Below are positions 6,445 to 11,830 of a DNA stretch of 11,830 nt, piece after piece (the first letter of the stretch is position 1; every line of letters starts with the position of its first letter). The stretch is from contig JAISLM010000044.1 of the NCBI GenBank assembly GCA_031290855.1, forward strand, positions 1-11,830, in the 5' to 3' direction. A model generated the notes under the pieces. The model made no database searches. It was given only the letters and a program-made list of their open reading frames with translations, and was not told where the DNA came from. The translations under genes were made by a program, and so were the position numbers. The DNA comes from Spirochaetaceae bacterium. Its GTDB lineage: Bacteria > Spirochaetota > Spirochaetia > Treponematales > Breznakiellaceae.

Positions 6445-6499
6445 AAATGAGCCTCCGTGCCGAACCTTCGGTTCGCACTTGCCGCACGGAGGCTCATTT
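6445..6499 (-). repeat. Dispersed palindromic repeat, full copy B
   Basis: The outer arms AAATGAGCCTCCGTGC (6445-6460) and GCACGGAGGCTCATTT (6484-6499) are perfect 16-bp complements. Inside the 23-base loop is a second hairpin, CGAAC-CTTCG-GTTCG (6461-6475). It lies in the 204-base gap between atpG and the CBS gene, about 55 bases after the atpG stop, so it may end or stabilise the atpG transcript. Read on the minus strand it matches the truncated copy at 598-641 at 39/44. The rest of the gap (6500-6553) shows nothing recognisable. Confidence 0.85.
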
Positions 6500-6553
6500 A
6501 ACTATTCATTCGCGGAGCTAGCGGTAACGGGAAATGTCATCATTCATTGGTCG

Positions 6554-7447
6554 TTAGTCGATCAGCGCTTCGGAGCCGGACACGATTTCTGTAACCTCCT
6601 GCGTTATGCCGGTCTGGCGCACATGGTTGTACGAAAGCTGCTGTCGTTCAAGTATGTCGCGGGCGTTTTTGGAGGCTTCGTCCATCGCGCTCATGCGGGC
6701 GCTCTGCTCGCTGGCGTACGCTTCTACAAGACATCCGTAGACAAGCCCCGTTATGTACTGGGGTGCCAGCGCGTCAAAAACACCTTCCGGGGACGGAATA
6801 TAATCAAAGTTGAGGGGTTTCTGCTGCTCAATATCGGAAAAACCGGAACCGGGCGCGGCAATACGCATCTTTTTTATGTCAAACGGCAGCACCACTCGCT
6901 CGGCCGGCAGGAGCTTCAGCGTGTTGTACATGTGGGTATATACGATACGCACCTCGCTGAAAACGCCCCAGGTAAACTGGGAAATCACGTATTCTGATAT
7001 CTCGTTCGCCTCCTCAAGCAACGGCATCCGGGACGCAAACGAAAAATTCTCAAGCACCATGTACGGCGTATTTACAAAGTAACGCTGCCCTATGTTCCCT
7101 ATCAGCACAAGCACAGGGTTGCATACCTTTTTGCAGACCTCCAGCACGTAACGGAAAATATTCGCGTTGTACCCGCCGGCAAGCCCCTTGTCGCTCGTCA
7201 CCACTATCACGCCCGTCCTCCCCGCTCTGGCGCTGTCCTCCGCAAAGTAAGGGCTCTGCACCTTGCCCGCGCTGCGCAGCAACTCGGCCATCGTTTTTTG
7301 GATACGGTCGAAGTAGGGCTCGGTATCGGTGAGCAGCCGCCGTCCCTTACGCAGTTTCGCCGTAGATATGAGGTTCATCGCGTTTGTGACTTTCAATGTC
7401 TGCGCTATCGATTTCATGTGCACCCGAATATCCCGCAAGTTTGCCAT
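6554..7447 (-). CDS. atpG: F-type ATP synthase gamma subunit
   Basis: The product is 297 residues, the normal length for the gamma shaft that rotates inside the F1 catalytic hexamer and couples it to the membrane ring. The N-terminal helix (MANLRDIRVHMKSIAQTLKVTNAMNLISTAKLRKG, about 1-35), the Rossmann-like core with VVTSDKGLAGGYNAN (82-96) and the C-terminal helix (MDEASKNARDILERQQLSYNHVRQTGITQEVTEIVSGSEAL) are all in the expected places. It appears intact. No obvious Shine-Dalgarno precedes the ATG at 7447. No atpA lies upstream and no atpD or atpC downstream, unlike the usual atpAGDC order; upstream is a hairpin-rich spacer and an IS fragment. The sequence does not show whether the other F1 genes lie elsewhere in the genome. 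Confidence 0.92.
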   Translation of the reverse strand: MANLRDIRVHMKSIAQTLKVTNAMNLISTAKLRKGRRLLTDTEPYFDRIQKTMAELLRSAGKVQSPYFAEDSARAGRTGVIVVTSDKGLAGGYNANIFRYVLEVCKKVCNPVLVLIGNIGQRYFVNTPYMVLENFSFASRMPLLEEANEISEYVISQFTWGVFSEVRIVYTHMYNTLKLLPAERVVLPFDIKKMRIAAPGSGFSDIEQQKPLNFDYIPSPEGVFDALAPQYITGLVYGCLVEAYASEQSARMSAMDEASKNARDILERQQLSYNHVRQTGITQEVTEIVSGSEALID

Positions 7448-7495
7448 AACGCAACATTACCGTAAACCGCGCATAAATGTAAGCCCGCCGGCCGT

Positions 7496-7716
7496 GCCAA
7501 TGCTACGTATTGGCTTACGGAGTTTGCCGCAAACTCCATGCCTTCTCCACCAGCCTCCATTATTTGCGGGGGGAAGCCTCCCCCCTGCCTACAGCCCGCT
7601 ACGCTCCCCGTATGTGGGTTGCGCCACCGGCGCAACCCACACAACGGCAAACCGCTACGCGGTTTGTCCGGCACCCCCCTCTGAGGGGGAAGAGGCGCGA
7701 CAGTCCGCTACGCGGA
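7496..7716. repeat. Cluster of six or more hairpins upstream of atpG
   Basis: In order: GCCAAT-GCTACGT-ATTGGC (7496-7514); GGAGTTTGC-C-GCAAACTCC (7519-7537); GGGGGG-AAGCCT-CCCCCC (7568-7585); TGTGGGTTGCGCC paired with GGCGCAACCCACA around ACC (7613-7641, 13 bp perfect); CAAACCGC-TAC-GCGGTTTG (7648-7666); a C-run/G-run hairpin near 7674-7689; and TCCGC-TAC-GCGGA (7704-7716). Several centre on GCTACGC. There is no convincing gene in 7448-7869; the open frames here read through the palindromes. The remaining bases 7717-7814 show only short palindromes such as CCTAG...CTAGG. Confidence 0.75.
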
Positions 7717-7814
7717 ACCAGTCCTAGCCCCCCTGTTTATCCTGGAGCTAGGCGTTTAAGCTCCGCTTGCGGGTGGATGTGGCGAGCGGGAAATCAGGGC
7801 ATCGGCGTTTACTT

Positions 7815-7843
7815 TTGTACCGGCAGGGAAAGCATGATATATT
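7815..7843 (+). promoter_or_regulatory. Candidate promoter of the ISAs1-family remnant
   Basis: TTGTAC (7815-7820), 17 bases and TATATT (7838-7843) precede the transposase fragment. A purine-rich GGGAGGGG (7862-7869) follows and abuts the ATG at 7870. Confidence 0.4.
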
Positions 7844-7869
7844 AATCCAACATAATTTCCTGGGAGGGG

Positions 7870-8352
7870 ATGACGGGGACCATAAGCATCCATAATATGG
7901 CGCGGATCGTCGATTATCTGGAAGAGATAAACGATCCGAGGCGAACGAAATACGGGAATATCCGGCACAAACTCATAGATATTATCGTGATAGCCTTTAC
8001 GGCGGCCCTGTGCGGCTATGAAGATTACGAAGAGATGGAGGAATTCGGGAAGCTGAAGCGGGATTTTCTCAAAACGTTTCTGGAATTGCCGAACGGGATC
8101 CCCGATGAATCGGCCTTTCGGCGGGTATTGCAATGTCTGAACCCGAGGAAATTGCGGGAAGGGATGGAAAACTGGCTGGTAGACGTGAAGCTTCGCCGGA
8201 AAGAGGAGGGCGCGGCGGCCTCATCTGTCAACCTAATTTCAGGAATGGACAAAAGCCGGCTGTCGAATCGTCCCTGCGAGCCAGCTTGGAGTTTACTGCT
8301 CACCGCGTCTAAACAGCTCACCGCTTACACGGTGAGTTGTTTAGACTATTAA
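7870..8352 (+). pseudogene. Truncated ISAs1-family transposase
   Basis: Residues 11-115 (ARIVDYLEEINDPRR, HKLIDIIVIAFTAALCGYEDYEEMEEFGK, LKTFLELPNGIPDESAFRRVL) match the N-terminal domain of ISAs1/H-repeat-associated transposases, which precedes the DDE catalytic core. From about base 8217 the frame continues with unrelated residues (NLISGMDKSRLSNRP...) and stops at 8352, so the catalytic core and the right IS end are gone. The ORF end overlaps the queA stop on the other strand by four bases and includes the hairpin at 8307-8346. The ATG at 7870 is too close to the Shine-Dalgarno for ideal initiation; ATG 7897 is the alternative. The remnant has no catalytic residues and is presumed inactive. 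Confidence 0.8.
8307..8346. terminator. Long hairpin after queA
   Basis: GTCTAAACAGCTCACCG (8307-8323) pairs with CGGTGAGTTGTTTAGAC (8330-8346) at 16 of 17 positions around a six-base loop. It begins three bases beyond the queA stop codon on the minus strand, which fits a transcript end for ruvA-ruvB-queA. It lacks a T-run. GCTCACCGC also occurs as a direct repeat at 8299 and 8316. Confidence 0.55.
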
Positions 8353-9398
8353 AGGATCAGCATCGCGTCGCCGTAGCTGAAGAAGTTGTATTCTTTTTGT
8401 ATCGCCTCGCGGTACGTTTCCAGTATCAGTTTTCGGCCTGCCGCCTCGCCTTGTCCCGCGCCGGCAAACGCGCATACGAGCATCAGCAGCGTGGAGGCGG
8501 GCGTATGGAAGTTCGTGAACAGCGCGTCCGCCGTGGCGAAGCGGTAATCGCCGTAGATGAATATGTCCGTGCTCCGCTCGCCGGTCAGGAAGCGCCCGTC
8601 CCGCCAGGCCGCCTCCAGCGCCCTCAGCGTGGTCGTCCCCGCCGCCGTCACCTTCCGTCCTTCGCGTTTCGCCGCCTCTATCCTTGCCGCCGTCCCGCCG
8701 TCTATACGGAAAAATTCCCTGTGCATCCGGTGATCCTCCGGGTTCTCGCTCCGTACCGGGAGGAAGGTACCCGGCCCGACGTGCAGCGTGACGAATTCCG
8801 CAGCGATCCCGCGAGCGGACAGGGCGGCAAGAATCCCGCTTGTAAAATGCAGTCCCGCCGTAGGGGCCGCCGCCGAGCCGTAGTCGCGGGCGTAAACCGT
8901 CTGGTAACGCTCCGAATCGCCCTCGTCGCAGGCGCGTCTTATGTAAGGCGGCAGCGGGACGCGCCCGTGCGCGTCAAGCCAGGCGTCGTCCACGGGCCTG
9001 TCGAAGCGCAACAGGTAGCGCCCGCCGTCCCGCAGAAGGGCCGCCTCCGTTTCGCCGCCTGCGAAGCGGAAGCGCCCGCCCGTGCGCCTGTCGGCCTTTT
9101 TCGTGATCGCTTCCCAGACCGATCCGTCGCCGGCCAGGTCGGCAGCCATGTTCAGCAGCAAAAACTCCGCCGTCCCGCCCCGTCCGTCCGTCCCTAAGAG
9201 CCGCGCCTTCCGTACCCGCGAATCGTTGAAGACGACGAGAGAGTCGCTTTCCAGGATGACGGGCAGTTCCTTCACGACATGGTGCGCCCTCCTCCCGGAA
9301 GAACGATCGAGCACGAGGAGGCGGCTCTCCCCGCGCGCCGCCGGGTACTGCGCTATCCTTTCCTGCGGCAGATCGAAGTAAAAATCGCTGGTTTTCAC
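8349..9398 (-). CDS. queA: QueA, S-adenosylmethionine:tRNA ribosyltransferase-isomerase
   Basis: This cytosolic enzyme transfers and isomerises the ribosyl part of SAM onto 7-aminomethyl-7-deazaguanine in tRNA, giving epoxyqueuosine. The 349-residue protein has the family length and motifs: SDFYFDLPQERIAQYP at the start, LVVFNDSRVRKARLLG, PLPPYI, YQTVYARDYGSAAAPTAGLHFT, HVGPGTFLPV, HRMHREFF, TTTLRALE and DALFTNFHTPASTLLML. It starts with GTG at 9398, whose last two bases form part of the ruvB stop (GTGA overlap), so translation is probably coupled. It is the last gene of a ruvA-ruvB-queA set, an arrangement seen in many bacteria. No other queuosine gene is in the window. Confidence 0.95.
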   Translation of the reverse strand: MKTSDFYFDLPQERIAQYPAARGESRLLVLDRSSGRRAHHVVKELPVILESDSLVVFNDSRVRKARLLGTDGRGGTAEFLLLNMAADLAGDGSVWEAITKKADRRTGGRFRFAGGETEAALLRDGGRYLLRFDRPVDDAWLDAHGRVPLPPYIRRACDEGDSERYQTVYARDYGSAAAPTAGLHFTSGILAALSARGIAAEFVTLHVGPGTFLPVRSENPEDHRMHREFFRIDGGTAARIEAAKREGRKVTAAGTTTLRALEAAWRDGRFLTGERSTDIFIYGDYRFATADALFTNFHTPASTLLMLVCAFAGAGQGEAAGRKLILETYREAIQKEYNFFSYGDAMLIL

Positions 9399-10504
9399 GA
9401 TTCCGGGAAGAGGCCGCCGGACAAAACGCCGGAGGGCGGCTTCACCTGCAGGCGTAGGTGTTTGTAGGCCAGTTCTGTCACCATCCTGCCGCGCTGGGTA
9501 CGTTGCAGGAGGCCCGCCTGTATCAGGTACGGCTCATAGAAGTCCTCCAGCGTGTCAACCGACTCGCCCACCGATATAGCCAGCGTCTCCGCGCCGACCG
9601 GCCCGCCGCCGTAGCGCTCTATGATCATCCGCAGTATCTCCCGGTCAAGCCGTTCCAGACCGAGGCCGTCTATCTCAAGCCGTTCCAGACCACTCCGAAC
9701 TACGCCTAGCGTGATCGACGGCAGCTTCTCTACCTGGGCGTAGTCCCTCATCCGGCGCAGGAGGCGGTTCGTGACGCGGGGCGTGAAGCGCGAGGAGGTT
9801 GACAGAAGCGCGGCGGCCGCGTCGTCGATGCGGACGCCGAGTATCGCGGCGGAACGGCGGATGATCGCCTCGATGTCCGCGCTCCCGTACAGCGAGAAGC
9901 GGCAGCTTATCCCGAAGCGGCTTATCAGCGGGCTCGAAACCATGCCGGCCTTAGTCGTCGCGCCGGCGAGCGTGAACGGCTTCAGCGGCAGCCTCATAGT
10001 GCGCGCCCCCGGCCCCTGGCCTATCACGAAGTCAAGCTCGTAGTCCTCCATCGCGATGTACAGTTTCTCCTCGATTTCGGGACGGAGGCGGTGAATCTCG
10101 TCTATGAAGAACACGGCGTTAGGCTTGAGGCTCGTCAGGATTCCGACAAGGTCTTTCGCCTTTTCCAGCGCGGGCGCGGAAGTTTCGGTAAAGTCAACGC
10201 CCATCTCGTTGGCGACGATACGGGCCATCGTCGTCTTGCCGAGTCCGGGCGGGCCGGTCAGAAAGAGGTGGTCAAGGCTCTCTCCCCGTTCCTTCGCCGC
10301 CGCTATGAACACGGCGAGGTTTTCCTTCATCGCCTTCTGCCCCAGAAACTCGTCCAGCCTGGACGGACGAAGGGCGAAGTCCCGCGAGTCTTCGGGCAGC
10401 GCCGCCTCCGCGCGGAGAATGCCGTCGCCCCGTTCCTGCCGGGCCTTAGTCCCGCTAGCCTCACCGGACCTTTTGGCCGTGTCAGCTTCGCCAGCCGCTT
10501 TCAT
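9395..10504 (-). CDS. ruvB: RuvB, Holliday-junction branch-migration ATPase
   Basis: This AAA+ motor hexamer drives branch migration of Holliday junctions with RuvA in recombinational repair. The 369-residue protein has Walker A GPPGLGKTT (84-92), ETSAPALEKAKDLVGILTSL (107-126), Walker B FFIDEIHRL (132-140), sensor TLAGATTKAG (178-187) and SPLISRFG with the arginine finger (R196). The C-terminal winged helix contains GGPVGAETLAISVGE and YLIQAGLLQRTQRGRMVTELAYKHL. Residues 1-38 are a low-complexity charged extension beyond the common family start, and a later start is possible, though the ATG at 10504 overlaps the ruvA stop as ATGA. An internal 17-base direct repeat is noted separately. Confidence 0.95.
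   Translation of the reverse strand: MKAAGEADTAKRSGEASGTKARQERGDGILRAEAALPEDSRDFALRPSRLDEFLGQKAMKENLAVFIAAAKERGESLDHLFLTGPPGLGKTTMARIVANEMGVDFTETSAPALEKAKDLVGILTSLKPNAVFFIDEIHRLRPEIEEKLYIAMEDYELDFVIGQGPGARTMRLPLKPFTLAGATTKAGMVSSPLISRFGISCRFSLYGSADIEAIIRRSAAILGVRIDDAAAALLSTSSRFTPRVTNRLLRRMRDYAQVEKLPSITLGVVRSGLERLEIDGLGLERLDREILRMIIERYGGGPVGAETLAISVGESVDTLEDFYEPYLIQAGLLQRTQRGRMVTELAYKHLRLQVKPPSGVLSGGLFPES
9645..9691 (-). repeat. 17-base direct repeat inside ruvB
   Basis: TCAAGCCGTTCCAGACC occurs at 9645-9661 and again at 9675-9691, a period of 30 bases that keeps frame. In the protein this gives GLERLEIDGLGLERLD, where relatives usually show non-repeated residues. Confidence 0.8.
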
Positions 10505-11103
10505 TTTGTCAGTTTAAGGATAGCCAGGCGGAACAGTTCGCTTTCTTTTTCGGCCCCTTCCGTCGCGCCGCCGCTCCGGGCGGACAGGGCCGCCGCCTCT
10601 TCCAGCGCCGCCGCCGCCGCCTTCCTGTCGTAACCCATGTCGGCAAGAGCGTTCACCAACTCGCCGTAAGGCGATGAGGGGACGGACGCCGCCGCGCCGC
10701 CGTGTACGAGCCGCCCCTTCAGCGCCAGCACCATCTTCTGAGCCGTCTTCCTGCCGAGCCCCGGCACCAGCTCAAGACGCGCCAGGTCCCCCTCCTCCAG
10801 CGCCCGCTCCAGCTCGGCCTCCGTGATCCCTCCCATTATCTTGAGGGCGGCCTTGGGCCCGATACCCTCGACCTTCTGCAAGTCCAAAAACATCGCCCGC
10901 CGCTCCGCGCTCGCGAAGCCGAACAGCCGCATGTCCTTGTCCGTATGGTGCAGCCAGGTAAAGACCCGCGCCTCGCCGCCTGACTCCACAAGCGTCCGGA
11001 CATCGTTGGGCGGCATCGCCAGTTCCCATTCCACGCCCCCCGTCTCAAGGTACAAGGTATCGCCCGTCCCGCCCCGCACAGTCCCGCACAAACTATTAAA
11101 CAT
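10501..11103 (-). CDS. ruvA: RuvA, Holliday-junction DNA-binding protein
   Basis: RuvA tetramers hold the four-way junction and load RuvB. The 200-residue protein has the family length: an OB-fold domain (about 1-62, MFNSLCGTVRG...VFTWLHHTDKDMRLFGF), two helix-hairpin-helix motifs (VEGIGPKAALKIM near 77-89 and VPGLGRKTAQKMV near 109-121) and a C-terminal RuvB-interacting helical domain (ELVNALADMGYDRKAAAAALEEAAAL). It starts at ATG 11103. No Shine-Dalgarno is evident, and a possible -10 lies only five bases upstream. The stop overlaps the ruvB ATG. No ruvC is next to it, although ruvC-ruvA-ruvB is common in other bacteria. Confidence 0.94.
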   Translation of the reverse strand: MFNSLCGTVRGGTGDTLYLETGGVEWELAMPPNDVRTLVESGGEARVFTWLHHTDKDMRLFGFASAERRAMFLDLQKVEGIGPKAALKIMGGITEAELERALEEGDLARLELVPGLGRKTAQKMVLALKGRLVHGGAAASVPSSPYGELVNALADMGYDRKAAAAALEEAAALSARSGGATEGAEKESELFRLAILKLTK

Positions 11104-11108
11104 ACCAA

Positions 11109-11136
11109 ATCATACCCGATCCCCGCCACCGTGCAA
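11109..11136 (-). promoter_or_regulatory. Candidate promoter of ruvA-ruvB-queA
   Basis: On the minus strand TTGCAC (11136-11131), 16 bases and TATGAT (11114-11109) precede ruvA. The -10 matches five of six consensus bases. It ends five bases before the ATG, so the transcript would be leaderless or nearly so. Confidence 0.4.
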
Positions 11137-11452
11137 ACACCTGCGGCGGCCAATGAATAGTTAATGTAAGTATTCAGCCAGGAACATACATGAAGCTTCA
11201 GTTTTTGGGAGACAAGCTTTGCCTGTCCGTTCCGGCTGTTTACGACGGTTTGCCGGCCCGAATAGAAAAATGCGCAGCATTTTTAGGGCTGGCAAACTGT
11301 GGGTGTAGTGGGCCGTGGGAATGTTCCCCGGCTACGCTGGGGCGCGTAGCGGAATGACCTAGGCAAAACGCAGTCCGAGCCGCCTGCCGGCGGCGTCAGA
11401 CCTGCAGGCAGGTCTGCGCGTAAACAGTCCTGTTAGGCGAAGTTGGGCGTAC
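11137..11452. other. Intergenic spacer rich in hairpins
   Basis: I see no gene in this 316-base stretch. It holds GCTACGC-TGGGGC-GCGTAGC (11331-11350), GCCGCC-TGCC-GGCGGC (11379-11394) and CAGACCTGC-AG-GCAGGTCTG (11397-11416), plus the nested hairpin listed separately at 11248-11297. Composition changes abruptly to AT-rich at about 11450. Confidence 0.6.
11248..11297. repeat. Nested hairpin
   Basis: Outer arms GTTTGCCGGCCC (11248-11259) and GGGCTGGCAAAC (11286-11297) pair at 11 of 12 positions. Inside, AAAAATGC-GCA-GCATTTTT (11266-11284) forms a second perfect eight-bp stem. The A-arm/T-arm inner stem resembles an intrinsic terminator but has no adjacent gene end. Confidence 0.65.
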
Positions 11453-11830
11453 TTAAATTTTATGTATTTTTAATTTTGTTTCATGTGATATTAATTCAAA
11501 ATCATGATCTTTATGGAAGATTTGAATATTGTTTAAAATGGCATATGATGCTATTAAACAATCGTTCTGTTTCCGAATTGTTATTCCTTTTTTTCTTAAC
11601 ATCCTGTAAATATTTATCGCGTTATTTGTAATTTCCATTATTTCGTTGTTTAAAATATGAAAATTTAGCAATGCCTCTTTTATATCATGAAATGTATTGT
11701 CTTCTCTAATTCCACGTAATACTTCCATATAAATTACGGGACAAATGAAAATGTTGTTAATGTTATTGCGCTCTATCAAATTTTGTAATTCGTCCGCCTC
11801 TTTTGATTGATAAGAATTAAAAAAATCTAT
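11453..11830 (-). CDS. PIN-domain ribonuclease, VapC-like toxin (partial)
   Basis: The gene is cut by the right edge; 125 residues are visible, beginning IDFFNSYQSKEADELQNLI, which fits the segment just after the usual N-terminal DTS(V/I)L. An internal TTG at 11779 is not the true start, because the frame stays open to the edge with family-like sequence. Visible acidic positions expected for the Mg2+ site are the D of IDFF, the E of IYMEVLRG, the D of QNDCLIASYA and the D's in HKDHDFE. Only the first aspartate would lie outside the window. VapC toxins cleave tRNA or other RNA and pair with an antitoxin usually encoded just upstream, here beyond the edge. The AT-rich composition contrasts sharply with all neighbours and suggests acquisition by transfer. 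A PIN protein outside the toxin group is possible. Confidence 0.8.
   Translation of the reverse strand: MDFFNSYQSKEADELQNLIERNNINNIFICPVIYMEVLRGIREDNTFHDIKEALLNFHILNNEIMEITNNAINIYRMLRKKGITIRKQNDCLIASYAILNNIQIFHKDHDFELISHETKLKIHKI

Noticed and set aside
7496..7716. CRISPR-like array
   Set aside because: The palindromes differ in sequence and length and have no uniform spacers or direct repeats.
7414..7845. Overlapping open frames in the hairpin-rich spacer
   Set aside because: They read through palindromes and G/C runs, give Pro/Arg-rich products and lack starts with ribosome-binding sites.
8337..9197. 286-codon open frame on the plus strand
   Set aside because: It is antisense to queA, which has full-length family motifs; the plus-strand product is low-complexity and Arg-rich.
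10091..10633. 180-codon open frame on the plus strand
   Set aside because: It is a shadow of ruvB and ruvA, with no motif or ribosome-binding site of its own.
11397..11452. Integron attC-like site (GCCTAAC on the minus strand, 11431-11437) after the PIN gene
   Set aside because: A seven-base core alone is weak; I could not find a matching GTTRRRY partner at the correct spacing with an imperfect stem between them. It would need a covariance search for attC sites.
1..11830. A previously undescribed multi-gene defence or metabolic system
   Set aside because: All intact genes fall into known families (Lol export, CBS-ACT, AtpG, RuvAB, QueA, PIN) apart from one small membrane protein; no unexplained gene cluster is present.

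Overview
The window looks like chromosomal DNA from a diderm bacterium, most likely a treponeme-like spirochaete. That assignment is inference. It rests on the permease-LolD-permease gene order, the sequence character of the core genes and the many short hairpins and decayed insertion sequences (ISs). Most of the window is GC-rich. The exception is the last ~380 bases, which are strikingly AT-rich.

Layout. Bases 1-1780 are a graveyard: the end of a decayed SAM-dependent methyltransferase gene, a fragment of an IS982-family transposase, and an internally deleted IS still bounded by 17/18-matching terminal inverted repeats. A promoter-like sequence at 1791-1818 then precedes a plus-strand cluster: a small one-TM protein (1829-2110), a LolC/E-type permease (2103-3479), LolD ATPase (3713-4405) and a second LolC/E-type permease (4401-5669). 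Together the last three form the inner-membrane ABC complex that releases lipoproteins for transport to the outer membrane. Convergent to it on the minus strand are a CBS-CBS-ACT regulatory protein (5711-6349) and an F-type ATP synthase gamma subunit gene (atpG, 6554-7447) that stands alone without atpA, atpD or atpC. A 420-base spacer dense in hairpins leads to a truncated ISAs1-family transposase (7870-8352, plus strand). The minus strand then carries ruvA-ruvB-queA (11103 down to 8349) with stop/start overlaps: the Holliday-junction branch-migration motor plus the queuosine tRNA-modification enzyme. The AT-rich right edge holds a PIN-domain (VapC-like) gene cut by the window end.

The most distinctive feature is structural rather than a new gene system. 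Palindromic elements occur in most gaps. One pair (598-641 and 6445-6499) aligns at 39/44 bases with substitutions that preserve base pairing, and several elements share an ATGAGCC(T/G)CC head. Other points of interest are an apparent ATT start codon for the second permease, a hairpin that could mask the ribosome-binding site of the IS982 transposase, and the stranded atpG. I found no convincing previously undescribed multi-gene system, no CRISPR array, and no tRNA or rRNA gene.
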